The notes beneath the pieces were generated by a model. It was given only the letters and a program-made list of their open reading frames with translations. It was not told the DNA's origin and ran no database searches. A program made the translations under genes and the position numbers. DNA of 64,000 bases from Syncephalastrum monosporum B8922 (taxonomy: Eukaryota; Mucoromycota; Mucoromycetes; Mucorales; Syncephalastraceae), in NCBI GenBank assembly GCA_000697355.1, contig JNEN01001227.1, positions 62,001 through 126,000 on the forward strand, read 5' to 3'. This document shows positions 1-11,524 of the stretch, piece after piece; the first letter of the stretch is position 1; each line of letters starts with the position of its first letter.

Positions 1-1336
1 CCGATGAAATAAGTTTTCAGGGATCCTGTCCTCATCAACCTCCTCGTCAGAGAATGACGTAAACGCTGACTGCACACGATTTTTAATGCCATTGGAGGGC
101 CCATCATCAGGATATTATGCATGCGTATACGCTGAGAAGTTTCGTTGGTATCCTGTGTCTAAACATGTGGAGAACAACGAAGGACCAGCCAATAAAAATC
201 AAATACCTCAGAGAGATGAATGCTATTATTATCAATATCGAGATGGGCACCTGCCCACAAGTTTGAACTCGTGCCAATAGTTTGTGAATGTATATTAGTT
301 TAAGGCCAAGCTCCCAGCATCTACGCCGGTAGGCGAACTATGATCACTGTGGAGCCATTGGTTGATGTGGGTATTTGATTCATGGGTACGGCCATAAAAA
401 TCATCAGGAAGAGTCATTATTATTGCTTTTAAATAATTTAGTAGTCATATATAGCGCATGAGATGTACTGCACGCTTTCCAGAATATTTCGTGGCAGCGT
501 GCAGGTACTTCTAACTTCTAATGTACTGGAAAACATATATAATGTACTTCAGGAGATCACTTTGTATACCATAAGGGTGGCTGCAGATTGTCTTGGCCGT
601 ATATAGGTCTATTATCTTATTCTAGGTGATGAATGTGCTTCTGGTATGTTGTATGCTTAGCCTATGTACAGGGACATTATATTGCGCCTGTATCTCGTAC
701 CTCGACTATGGCCATATGTCCAAACAGTAAAGCATGTACCGTACGAAAAGAAATTATTGAATGACTCCCGTTACTGAATTATTCCAAAAAATATTGAATG
801 ACGACACCATAACACACTGGACGACTCTTTCATAATGGTAACGTGGCAAAGAATAAAAAAAAGGAAAGGAAAGAGGAAAAGAAAAAGAGGAAAAGAAAAA
901 GAAACATGTTTATTACAGCTGTATGCTGCCACCTATACACCGGATCCTCTTTCTTGAAGTCTACCATCACCGAATATATACTATGAATATTCGCGTGCGA
1001 CTATATGAATATATAATATATGCGCGTAGATCACCGCGTTATTGTATACCAACACACATTGTGGACAAGATGATCGCATGGAAGGTTACACAACAGACCA
1101 TGGAGCAGAGAACCACCTCCTAGTTCGCACTTCTGTATATCCGACTTCTGTTCTATAGTATATTTGGTTGGTAAAGGACAGTGGTGGTCATGTTTACGAC
1201 ATAGAAGGAGACAGCATGGTACCAGTGAAAAGATTCAGCAGGATTGTGTCATGGTGACCGAATTGGATGATAAGGGTCTTGAGAGCGCAGCACGGGCGCC
1301 GTGCCTGCATTTTTTCGTAATAGAACTTGAGATAGA
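1..1336. other. Left-edge AT-rich spacer, no confident gene
   Basis: No recognisable protein is encoded here. The first 81 bases are open on the minus strand and would encode an acidic stretch (SDEEVDEDRIPENLF) after a possible CAG acceptor, so the last or an internal exon of a gene lying to the left cannot be excluded. A purine-rich A/G tract lies at about 855-905. The remainder is AT-rich with short random open frames, and its right end must hold the promoter of the ADCK2-like gene. Confidence 0.4.
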
Positions 1337-3583
1337 ATGCTTCGCCATGCGGTAGGCACCTTTAAATGCAACAGGCGACCGCATACACACAATCTGCTTC
1401 TCAAGTCAAAGACCAGCTGTTGGAGACTACAATATTCCTCAGCACGTCCATCAAGACGATTGTTTTCAGGCCGTCTCGATTTTAAACCTCCTGCCATCGC
1501 CTCCGTAGGCTTGACATCATTCTCCTCTTTCACACCCACCACCGCCTTTACGCTTACCGACAAATCCGCCCTTTCCTCAGATAACACACGTCATGCCACA
1601 CCTTCAGAGATTGAGTCGGCCTCTGCTGAACCATCGTCACATACCCTCGTCCGTCTTTTCAACCGGCTCTTGCAGTTCTTGGACGACTATGTGCTCGAGC
1701 CTCTCCTGACGCTGCGACGTCTGCTGCATATCCTTGTCCTCTTTACGCCAGTTGTCCTGACAACGCCGGCCGTGTTCCTAGGGTATCAAGTCACGTCTGA
1801 AGAGAGGTCAGGCACTTTATGGTGGTACGACTTCTTGTCGGCACAAATGGAACGCGCTGGGCCCACATTCATCAAGGTGACGTATCACAATATGGTGTTA
1901 ACGAGGCCCAGTCATACTCACCGTTTGCTTTAGCTGGCACAATGGATTGCGTCGCGTACCGACCTATTCCCCCTTGCTCTCTGTCAACGACTCTCCAAAC
2001 TCCACTCGCACGTCGATCCGCATCCGTTCTCGCATACCCGACGCGTCGTAGAGGACGCTTTTCAACGGCCTTTGGAGGAAATATTCACTGAGCTCGAGGA
2101 AGTTCCCCTGGGAGTGGGTGCGATTGCTCAGGTCCACAAGGCCAAGGTACGCCCATCTGTCCTGCTGAAGTATGCGCGCGACCAATTTCTGGTCGAGAAC
2201 AACATCATTACCCAAGACTGCGTCCAGACCCTCGATGCCGAGGGCAACACCGTCAACATCCATACCGCGGTGGCCATCAAAGTGCTACATCCCAAGGCGC
2301 GTCAGATCGTTAAGCGCGACTTGAAAATCATGAACTTCTTCGCCAAACTGTTGACACTAATCCCCACCATACATTGGCTGTCCCTGCCCCAGGAAGTGGA
2401 AGTGTTTGGTGCGATGATGAATGATCAGCTCGATCTGCGTGTGGAGGCGCACAATCTGACGCGTTTTAATGAATTGTTTGCGGACAGCAAGCAGGTCAAA
2501 TTTCCTAAACCACTCGCGGAATTCTCAACCAAAGATATGCTTCTCGAAGAATACGAAAATGGTATCCCGCTCAACGTCTTCCTTGAACTCGCTGCATATG
2601 CACGCAAACATGACGAAGCCAGTGGCGTCTATGATCACAAGATTGCAGGCATAGGTAAAGTGTTTCATAAGGATGTGTCTTAATTGTCCACTGACGAATT
2701 GGGTATATGCAGGTCTTAAGGCGTTTCTGGTATATAAGAAATAAGGTTATGCGCGTTGCAGAATCGTACTAACAAAGCGCCATGGTAGCACATGCTTATC
2801 CTTTACAATTTTGTACATGCCGATCTGCATCCTGGAAACATTATGATCAAGTTTTACAAGCCGTCAGCGCACCATCCCCTCCAGCTCGCATGGTCACGGG
2901 CGATGGGTCGTTATCTCAAGGACGACGGTGATGTAGCAGTCCAGCGCATTCTAGCCTTGAGGGACCAGCCCGAAGAGATGCGCAAAGAGCTGGAAAAGCT
3001 TGAGGAAGAAAGCTACTCGCCGCGACTGGTGTTCATCGATGCGGGACTGGTGAACGAGCTCAACGACATCAATCGGCGCAATTTCCTGGACCTGTTTCAG
3101 GCAATTGCGGAATTTGATGGGTATCGGGCAGGCGAGCTGATGGTCGAACGCTGCAAGTCCCCTGAACTCGTGGTGGACCCAGAAGTATTCGCATTGCGGA
3201 TGCAGAATCTGATTTTCGGCCTCAAAGAGCGAACGTTCCATCTCGGTGCGGTGAAGATTGGCAACCTCTTGCATAATGCGATGAACATGGTGCGTGCGCA
3301 TCACGTCAAGCTCGAGGGAGACTTCGTCAACGTGGTAGTCAGTATCATGCTGCTGGAAGGCATTGGCCGGCAGTTGAACCCTGATCTGGACTTGTTCGCT
3401 AGTGCGCTTCCCGTATTGCGGGATTATAGCATTAGGGACCGTGGACGGGCTGCTATTGAGGGTATGAAGGACGTGCAAAAGCACAGGAGCACCCCGCACT
3501 GGATCAAGGTCTGGCTCTTCCTCGAGGTGCGCAGCTTCTTTGGCGGCAATACACGCGACGACGAATGGCTTAAGATGTGGTAA
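1337..3583 (+). CDS. ADCK2-like mitochondrial UbiB/ABC1 family atypical kinase
   Basis: Four exons are proposed: 1337-1876, 1934-2654, 2713-2729 (17 bases) and 2789-3583, giving about 690 residues. The first 45 residues are Arg/Ser-rich and fit a mitochondrial presequence. A hydrophobic segment (LLHILVLFTPVVLTTPAVF) follows at about 130-150. UbiB-family motifs are visible: GPTFIKLAQWIASR across the first junction (the KxGQ motif, here KLAQ), a Gly/Ala-rich loop GVGAIAQVH, the Lys of VAIKVLHP, the catalytic HADLHPGN, and the metal-binding D of FIDAG. The phrase LILYNFVHADLHPGNIM points to ADCK2 rather than COQ8. Members of this family are mitochondrial and linked to coenzyme Q or lipid homeostasis; substrates are largely unknown. 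The third intron contains a perfect TACTAAC branch site near 2768. Family assignment is sure, the exact subfamily fairly sure. Confidence 0.9.
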
Positions 3584-3833
3584 GTCTTTATTTCAGGGAG
3601 ACACTCTGGCAACAAAAATTTTTGATGTCTCTGTGTGAATGCGTGCGATTTCTGCGATGCCAGCTGCTAATAAGCTTTCATGCAGTGATTTTCTTTGTTT
3701 CCCCAACTGAACTGTTGCACAAACAGCTCTCCTTTTTGTCAGGGATGACTGACACAAATAATATACGAATAAATCATATAATAGAATGGCAACGCCAGTG
3801 TTGTTGCGTGACCCCACTCCCTTCTTATTGACT

Positions 3834-3864
<31 letters not shown>

Positions 3865-4001
3865 GTCTTCCTTTGTGTCCATACTTCTTATTTTCTTTCT
3901 CTCTTTCTTTCTCTCCTATATTTTTATTACCTTCTTTTTTCTTCTACTTTACTCCTTCGCGCGCACCTCACTTTCCTTTATATGCTGTTGTATCTTTCCC
4001 A
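3584..4001. other. Spacer with CT-rich leader of the RhoGAP gene
   Basis: This gap holds the 3' end of the ADCK2-like transcript and the promoter and 5' leader of the RhoGAP gene. A (CT)n tract lies at 3834-3860 and is followed by about 100 bases that are almost entirely pyrimidine on the plus strand, typical of fungal core promoters and leaders. The open frame runs upstream through this tract to an ATG at 3786, but that extension would encode low-complexity sequence, so I start the protein at 4002. Confidence 0.5.
3834..3860. repeat. (CT)n microsatellite
   Basis: Uninterrupted CT dinucleotide run in the presumed leader of the PX-PH-RhoGAP gene. Confidence 0.9.
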
Positions 4002-7000
4002 ATGACAACAAATCTCGTCACCGTCTCATCCGTGTCACCCGACTTTATTGAGGGTAGCAGTGAGATGCACAACGATAAACTGTGGAAAATCGTCAAGAAA
4101 CAGCGCCAACTTATTCTCGAGTTGCAAAAAGCGTTGACAGAAATGACGCAAGAGAGGGACCATTTACTGAGTATCCTCGGGAATACAAATACGACCGTGT
4201 CACCCGATCACCGATTGTTGACAGACGACTCGTTGAGCAGCAGTAGTAGCAGCGGAAGCAGCAGTAATGGCCGTGCTGTTGTTATGCCGCCGCCGCGATC
4301 GCCGCATCGCAAAGCCGAGCGCATAATCCCACCTGTGAATGCGATCGTCGACAACGACGCTCAACTGTTTGCAAAGTACCAGCGCTCGGTGAGTCCCGTC
4401 GATGATGCGATGTTGCCACCCCAGCTCCCGCCCTCAAAGACTACCACCAGCGTGTCTTTGTCCGAGAAGGCTGCCCCTGTGCCTCGACCGACCACATCGA
4501 CGCATACCGGCACCAGGGGAACGAGAAAGCACCAGATCCGCCGGGCGTCTTCACAACCCGCCATTTCGCCCTCCGGTATTCCTGTCAAAGTCTCATTGTC
4601 CGATTCATTGACAGCCGTGTCCGTCCACGTCCTCGGATCCAACATGCGCGTCAACTCCAAAGGCAAGAACGTTGTCTCCTTCACCATCTCGGTCAAGAAG
4701 CGTTCGGCTGACCTGTGGTGCATTGAGAAACTCTACTCGGACTTTTTGGCACTCGATGCTCAGGTATAACTCTTGATAATTGCGTCCATTTCTTTTTTGA
4801 GCTCATTTTCCGCCCCATGCCTGCCCCCCTTCTTTCCCGATTATTATGCAGCTAAAGCAGCAGAACAATCGCGCCGTGCGCAGCTCGAGCAAAGCATGCA
4901 AACTCCCGGATAAGACTCTTTTTGCTACGCATGCACCTTCCAAGGCTGAACAAAGAAAAGTCCGTCTTCGCTAAAGTCATGAAAACATGCATCCTGCAAC
5001 TGTCGTGCTGATAGTCCTTTTTGCTGCTTTTTTAGATCGCCATTGAAAAGTACCTGCAACATGTGATTGATGTGCCGTGGAAAGATCCTGCACCCCTGCG
5101 TACCTTTCTGGACTCGAATAAAGTTGAGAATACTACATCCCAGGTAAATCAATGTAAAATTTACAAAGGACCACTACTTTGACACACATGTAATATTATG
5201 CTACAGTCTACTTCGGGGCGCAAACAAGGCTACCTTGCTACCAAACGAGGTAAGGGGTTCGGTGGATGGAAAAGCCGTTATTTCGTCCTCCATGGATCTC
5301 AGCTTCGATACTATGAAAGCGTAAGTAGCGCAAATAGGAGACTTTTAACAGTCAATTTAACAATGCCATCTGCGTCTCTTCTTTAGCGAGGAGGAGCTCT
5401 GCTAGGCACCATTCATCTCGCAGGATCCCAGGTCATACGCCAGCACACCCACAGCAGCGCTCAAAGTCAAACCGACGCTCGACATGCTTTTTTGATCCTC
5501 GAACCGAAGCGCGGCTCGGCCGCTGACGTCCATCGCCACGTGTTGTGCGCTGACACGGATGCAGAGCGGGACTCATGGGTTGAAATGCTCTCGCGCCATA
5601 TCAGTAGTGACCGCGCTCCTACAGCTTCAGCTGCTTCACCCAAACCGACCCCGAGCAAGTCGTCGAGGTCAACCGCCAGCAAGCAAGCCTCATCCGAGCG
5701 CAAGGTATCCAAGGAGGACATCCGACCCATTGCAGCTATGCCTATGACCGAATCGCACCATCTGAATAATGCCAAACTCGCCCATAACCGCCAGCCCTAC
5801 CGCTCCAATTCCGATACATCGCTCCATCCGAGCGACACGTCCTTCTCTCCTCCGTCGGATCGCAAACCTCTCCGCTCTAGCTTAGACCATGCCATGCTCA
5901 GTCAAAATCACCCGGTTCAGCCCACCAACAGCGGCGTCTTGAGCGAACCCACGAGCCCTATTGAGGAGTCCAGCCGGTTTGTGCTGAGCAACAGGTCGCC
6001 CTCGGCTCCGGACGACAAGAAGAAGCGCGGAAGTCGTAAGACGTTCTGGGCACGCAAGATCTTTGCATCGAGCGATGCCGCGAGCGGGATGTCCTCGACA
6101 CAAGGCCTGCGCGGCTTCTTATCGCGCAACTCAAGTGATGCTAACGCCGATGCATCGTCCGCATACCCGCCTCCGCCACCGCCGCCTGTACATCATCGGA
6201 TGGCCACTCCAGATACCACCTCGAAAGTTTTTGGTGTTCCGCTCGAGCAGGCGATTCAGTCCTCACGCATCTCAGACAAGCACGAGCTGCCTGCGGTCGT
6301 ATACCGCTGCATCGAGTATCTCGAAGCCAAGCAAGCTACCCAGGAGGAAGGCATTTACCGTCTGAGTGGCAGCGCAGTCAAAATCCGCGCTCTTAAAGAA
6401 GAATTTGATCAGGGTATGATATATAGAAAAAAAAGCTGCTTGCACGCCCGCTCACAGTTGTGTACCTGTAGGAGCCGATGTCAATCTGCTCGAATCTGGA
6501 GACTACCACGACACACATGCAGTAGCTGGTCTACTCAAGCTGTGGCTCCGCGAGCTTCCCGGCAGCGTCCTTACCCAAGAGCTCCTCGGCGAGTTTTTGC
6601 CGGTGATTGACCTGGCCGACCGCGACGAGCGTATCAAGGAGCTCGGTCGGCTCGTATCCATGCTCCCACTTGCCAATTACACGCTGCTCCGCATCCTATG
6701 TGCGCATCTGATCCGGGTCGTTCAGTTCGCTGAGACCAACAAAATGACGATTCGCAACGTCGGCATCATCTTCTCACCCACCCTTCAGATCCCGGCCGGC
6801 ATCTTTTCCCTGTTCCTCAGCGAGTTCGACTATATTTTCTGGACCAACACGGCTACCACGCCGCCCGGCCCTCCAGAGGGTCTAGTAGACAGCATTGTCG
6901 AAGCCGAGGAGCCCATCCATCCCACCCAGCAGTGCCTCCAGGTTCCGGTAGCACTTACAATGAGAAGTAACCGTAACAGTATTCACTTTATGGACACCGT

Positions 7001-7214
7001 GCCCATCGAGATGGTGGGGCTTGAAAAAGGCAATGCAGTTGTCCAGGACGAGGATGGCCTTGACGACATCGATTTGTCCGCCGTTGGCGATGAAGATGAC
7101 AGCACAGCGACTTCACCTACTACAGCTGCAGCTACAACTACAACTATAACTACAACTACAGATACGCCATTACGAGCCGACTCCATCATATCTCCCGTAC
7201 CCAGCTCGCCATGA
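4002..7214 (+). CDS. PX-PH-RhoGAP domain protein (Bem3-like Cdc42/Rho GTPase-activating protein)
   Basis: Six exons: 4002-4763, 4852-4959, 5036-5143, 5207-5320, 5387-6413 and 6472-7214, about 953 residues. A short coiled coil (KKQRQLILELQKALTEM) lies near residue 35. A PX domain spans roughly 205-325 (SFTISVKKRSADLWCIEKLYSDF ... LRTFLDSN) and should bind phosphoinositides. A PH domain begins at KQGYLATKR and ends near RDSWVEMLSRHIS. A serine/proline-rich linker leads to a C-terminal RhoGAP domain starting at FGVPLEQAI, with the arginine-finger segment EGIYRLSG and the helix NVGIIFSPTL. This domain order is that of Bem3, which inactivates Cdc42 at sites of polarised growth. The C-terminus is acidic and Thr-rich. 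Every exon junction keeps phase and rebuilds conserved sequence, so the model is strong. Confidence 0.93.
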
Positions 7215-7923
7215 TATACCCAATAGCGCTTCCGCTCCCTCGCCCCGTCCTTTTCCTTCTTTTGCCTTTCCTTGTTCATGTAATATCTACATACATATCA
7301 CTATTCTCTTTCCTTTTCTTTACTTATCTATATTCTGTCTCTCCTTTCCCTCTGTATTGATTATGTAACGCGACATTGCACCTTCGATTTACTTGAGGTT
7401 GCTCGATCAGGAGCTTCAAAATGAAAAATATCATTTTTTGTCTGTGTTACATTCAAGCAATTGAAAACATATCACTCCTTATACATTCTAATTGTGATTT
7501 TTGGGGGTGATGCGAGTTTTCTCAATTGATTTAGCAGCTTGTGCTGAGCTGTTGGAGCTCGACCCGGTTCTTCCAAGGTGGGAAGAGGCCATCAGGCCAT
7601 CTTCTTCGAATTCTCTCGTTCATCCGACGCTTTCAGGCCATAAGACCCTTCCATTGTGTACTAACCGAACTAAACGTTTTGTCCAAAGTAGCACTGCATA
7701 TGAATGCATGAGACAGGTGGATCTAGACTGTGCGAGCAGGCACGGAGAGAAGATATACAAAGGTAAAACAATAGACCGTGCAGCGCAATATAGGTAGCTG
7801 TCGGCTCCCCTGATTTCCGATATGAAATGTCGATCGCTGCCCATTTCAGCAATAGCACAAGTGCGAACGCGTGTCTCGATATAGGGTGGTAAGTTTTTAT
7901 GAGAAGAGAACAAATGTGGGTTA
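7215..7923. other. Convergent 3' spacer
   Basis: This gap separates the convergent 3' ends of the RhoGAP and RTF1 genes. It is T-rich just after 7215, as expected for untranslated sequence and polyadenylation signals. Open frames near 7500-8039 are short or antisense to RTF1, and I see no recognisable product. Confidence 0.5.
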
Positions 7924-9489
7924 TTATACAAGCAAGGAAAGGTCAAAATGGATGTTGAGCTTATTGTTGGCTGCGCGGAGAATGTCGACATAGGTGACGC
8001 TGTTGAGTTGCTCATCCGTCTGCTCTTCGGCGAGGTCACCGCTGCTCTTGGACCGGGCCAGGAGTGCCGCGCGCTGCTTGTCTTTTATCGCCTTGATTTC
8101 GAGCTGGCGGGCTTCTTCAATGTCACGCTCGCGGTTGCGCTGGTTGAGTTCAGCCAACGCACGCATCTGCTTGTCACTCTCGGACTCCTGAGTTGGCTTG
8201 GAAGAATTCTCAAGGATCTCGGCGAGTTCGCGTTCCCGAGCAAAGTCGCCCTCCTGGCGAGCCATTTCCAGTTCGGCAATCAGTTTCGAGCGTTCCGACA
8301 GCGACCAGTACTGGGGACCTTGCACTTGGCGTTTCTTACTCAGCATATGTTCGACTTCTTGATTGCTAAGAGTATACGTCTTGGTGCGTTTAAAGTCCTC
8401 GCGCTTGGTCTCCACGTCCTCGAGGGTCGGCTTGGGAAACTTGTCGACCTCGCAGGTGACCATGTATCGATTGAACTCTTTTTCGTCAAAGGGCTTGTTG
8501 GACACGATGTCCATCGGGAATGTCTTCACAGCGTTACCGTGTCGCAGGCGCAAACCTTGATTGCATCGATCGTTGTCAATCGAATACACCCGGTGCCAGT
8601 CCTCCACTCCTGGGAATAGAAAAAGGTCAGCCATCACTCGAGAGGGACGGATCCCATGAGCTGAGTACCTTCAATACGGCAGATGCGATACTGCCCGACG
8701 CCATGCTTGTCATTACCCAGGGCGATGCGCACAAACGCGCCTGCAATGGTATCTTCGAAAAAAGGATAGAATTGCCATTGGAGCAGTGTGTAACGGCTCA
8801 GATTGATGGACAGCATTTCTTTATAATTCGCAGGTCGGCGCTTCTCCTGTCAAACACATGAATGAGGAATTGGTGTGCTATCTCACTTTTATCGGTTCTC
8901 TTGCTTTACCTTGGCAGACGTGTCTTCCTCGGACTCGCCATACGAGTCTTCACTCACATCACTCTCGTAGCTATAGGACCGCCGCTTTCGCTTAAACTCG
9001 GGAGATTCATCGTCGTAACTATGGCGTTTGCTTCGGCTCGTCTTCTTTTCCTCGCGTCGTCGAGTTAATTCGGAGAGTGCTTGCGATTGTGTGCTTCCCT
9101 TGGCACGGGTGGAGCCTAGTGTGTTCGTGTAAGTTGGTCCATGTTTGTGTCAACGTTTGTCATCCCATACGTCGCGCCGTGTCGTCACCCCGTCGTCCAT
9201 CGCTCAAGAGTTTCCGGACTTCGAGTCGTTCAAGATTGCGCTGTCGTTCTTCGGAGCGCTCACTGAGAATGCGTTCACGCTCCACTTCTGGCAATGCTTG
9301 CAGTCTAAAGGTAATGGACATGAGTGGGATGGCCTCGGCACGCCAAGGTCTTCTTTACCGTCTGCGGTCTTCCTCGTTCTTGTACAAGTCCGGACCATAT
9401 TCATCGAAGGGCTCTTCATCGTCTGATCGGCTATCCCGTCGACCGCCATTGTCGACGAGATCTAGAATCATGTCATCCAGATTGTTCAT
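7924..9489 (-). CDS. RTF1: RTF1, Paf1 complex subunit with Plus3 domain
   Basis: Five exons on the minus strand: 9489-9359, 9304-9171, 9115-8910, 8846-8669 and 8609-7924, about 444 residues. The N-terminus (MNNLDDMILDLVD) is acidic. It is followed by a helical segment LPEVERERILSERSEERQR, matching the Rtf1 region involved in stimulating H2B ubiquitylation. The Plus3 domain runs from KRRPANYKEMLSINLSRYTL through FFEDTIAGAFVRIALGN and QGLRLRHGNAVKTFPM to SNKPFDEKEFNRY; in other species it binds phosphorylated Spt5. The C-terminal third is charged and coiled-coil-like. RTF1 links elongating RNA polymerase II to histone modification. The reading frame is restored at all four introns, which are 55-63 bases long. 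The 5' leader contains a pentanucleotide repeat. Confidence 0.95.
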
Positions 9490-10127
9490 GGTAAAAGATT
9501 GTTATGATAATAAAATAGGAGGAATAAGGAAAGAGGCTGTTGTATCGAGGTGCGCTGTGCTGTGTTGTGCTGTGCTGTGCTGTGCTGTGCTGTGCTGCTG
9601 GTGCGGCCATATCAACCGGGCGGAACGAGAAATGATTGCATCCAATAGAATGTGAGAATTCTCCCAATGCGATGCACCCTCTTTGTCGAATGCTCTTTCT
9701 CTCTTTGCCTGATGGTTTTCATATTCTAAATATGTGCTATGAGCAGTAGCCAGCTTCATTAGCATTCAACATGCGCTTTGCATTTTTATCAAGTGGGCAG
9801 GCCTTCCTTTTGGAATACATAACTTGACTGTTCAGCAGCAACGAACTTATGGTGGCTAACACTATAATCTCAAAGGATAGAGTTTGGCATACTTGTGAAA
9901 AGGTCTTCACACACTCTGATGGATCCAAATAGCACAATTCATCCAGGCGGTATGCATCCACTCTCCTTGAGTAACTCAAATTGCGGCCCGATATGCCTGT
10001 CGAAAGTGGAATATATGAATAAGGAAAGAAGGTCACAGATGGCTTTGAAATTGGTTGCTGGGACAAAAAAAAAAGAGAAAAGCTTTGCTGTCAACTTTTT
10101 TTCTATTATACACCTAATACGATCGGC
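9490..10127. other. Divergent promoter region between RTF1 and NOP58
   Basis: Shared upstream region of two divergently transcribed nuclear genes. It contains the GCTGT repeat at 9553-9597 about 65 bases before the RTF1 ATG and otherwise AT-rich sequence. I looked for box C/D snoRNA motifs near NOP58 and found no convincing RTGATGA/CTGA pair. Confidence 0.5.
9553..9597. repeat. (GCTGT)n pentanucleotide repeat
   Basis: About nine imperfect GCTGT/GTTGT units, located in the presumed 5' leader or core promoter of RTF1. Confidence 0.9.
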
Positions 10128-11524
10128 ATGCTCGTCCTTTACGAAACCGCGGCTGGTTTTGCCCTGTTCAAGCTTGTTGACGACGGCAAGCTGAAGAAGC
10201 CTGAAAGCCTCTACCAGGACTTTGAGACCCCTGAGCAGGCCAACAAGACGTAATGCATGCCTTTTGAATTCCACTCCAAGGAAAACTAATGTTGTCAACC
10301 TTTAGTGTGAAGCTCAAGGCTTTCTCCAAGTTTGAGAACACGGGTGATGCTCTGTCCGCCGTGACCGGTATCGTTGAGGGCAAGGTGCCCCAGAACCTGA
10401 AGAAGTTCTTGACCGACGAGATCTCGGAGAAGAAGATGAAGAAGGAGACGATTGCCATTGCTGATCCCAAGCTTGGCAGCGCTATCAACCAGGCTCTGGG
10501 TATCAAGGTTGTGTCTGACTCGACCGTGATGGACCTGTACCGTGGTATCCGTGAGCAGTTCGAGTCGCTCGTCTCGGGTCTGTCTCACCAGGACCTGTCT
10601 GCCATGTCGCTCGGTCTGTCTCACTCGCTGTCCCGCTACAAGCTCAAGTTCAGCCCTGATAAGGTCGACACCATGATCGTCCAGGCCATCGGTCTCCTCG
10701 ACGAGCTCGACAAGGAGCTTAACATCTACGCCATGCGCGTCAAGGAATGGTACGGCTGGCACTTCCCCGAGATGGCCCGCATCATCAACGACAACCTCGC
10801 CTACGCCAAGGTCATCAAGCTGATGGGTTTCCGCACCAACGCCAAAGAGACCGATCTCTCGAGTGTTCTGCCCGAGGAGATCGAGGAAGAGCTCAAGGAG
10901 GCTGCCGTCATCTCGATGGGTACCGAAATCTCGGACGAGGATATCGATCACATCTTCGAGCTCTGCGACCAGGTCATCAACATCTTTGAATACCGCGCCC
11001 AGCTCTATGAATACCTCACCAACCGCATGAACGCCATCGCTCCCAACTTGACCACCCTCGTCGGCGAGATGGTCGGCGCCCGTCTCATTGCCCACGCCGG
11101 TTCGCTCATGAACCTCGCCAAGCAGCCCGCCTCCACCATCCAGATCCTCGGCGCCGAGAAGGCTCTCTTCCGTGCGCTCAAGACCAAGCACAACACGCCC
11201 AAGTACGGTCTGATCTACCACGCCTCGCTCGTCGGCCAGGCCAACCCCAAACTCAAGGCCAAGATGGCGCGTTCCCTCGCGACCAAGGCCACCCTCGCCC
11301 TCCGTGTCGATGCTTTGGGTGAGACTGAGGACGCCTCGATGGGTATCGAATCCCGCACCCAGCTCGAGACCCGTCTGCGGTTCCTCGAAACTCGGTCAAC
11401 AAACCAAGCCAACAGAGACCAGAGCTCCTTCAAGCAACAAAAGTTCCAATTCAAGCGTTCCTCGCAGTTCAACGACGACGCGGCTGCCGGCGACAAGCCC
11501 GCCAAGCGCCGACGGAACGAGTAA
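10128..11524 (+). CDS. NOP58: NOP58, box C/D snoRNP core protein
   Basis: Two exons: 10128-10249 and 10306-11524, about 446 residues. It starts [16 protein letters not shown], the typical NOP5 N-terminal domain. The central NOSIC and Nop domains carry [14 protein letters not shown] and [23 protein letters not shown], followed by [20 protein letters not shown], the RNP-binding core shared with Nop56 and Prp31. Nop58 binds box C/D snoRNAs with Nop56, Snu13 and fibrillarin in the nucleolus and is needed for 2'-O-methylation and 18S rRNA processing. The C-terminus ends [11 protein letters not shown] shortly after the helix LETRLRFLE and lacks the long KKE/D repeat tail known from yeast and human. 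Codon use is strongly C-ending, as in highly expressed genes of this window. Identification is certain. Confidence 0.97.

Noticed and set aside
3786..4001. Upstream start for the RhoGAP protein adding 72 residues
   Set aside because: It would translate a CT microsatellite and pyrimidine leader.
7948..8619. Plus-strand open frame of 223 codons
   Set aside because: Antisense to the Plus3 exon of RTF1.
9700..10127. snoRNA next to NOP58
   Set aside because: TGATGG-like boxes occur, but no correctly spaced D box or terminal stem.
10295..11221. Long minus-strand open frame of 308 codons
   Set aside because: Exactly antisense to NOP58; caused by the strong codon bias of that gene. Its product is low in complexity with no known domain.
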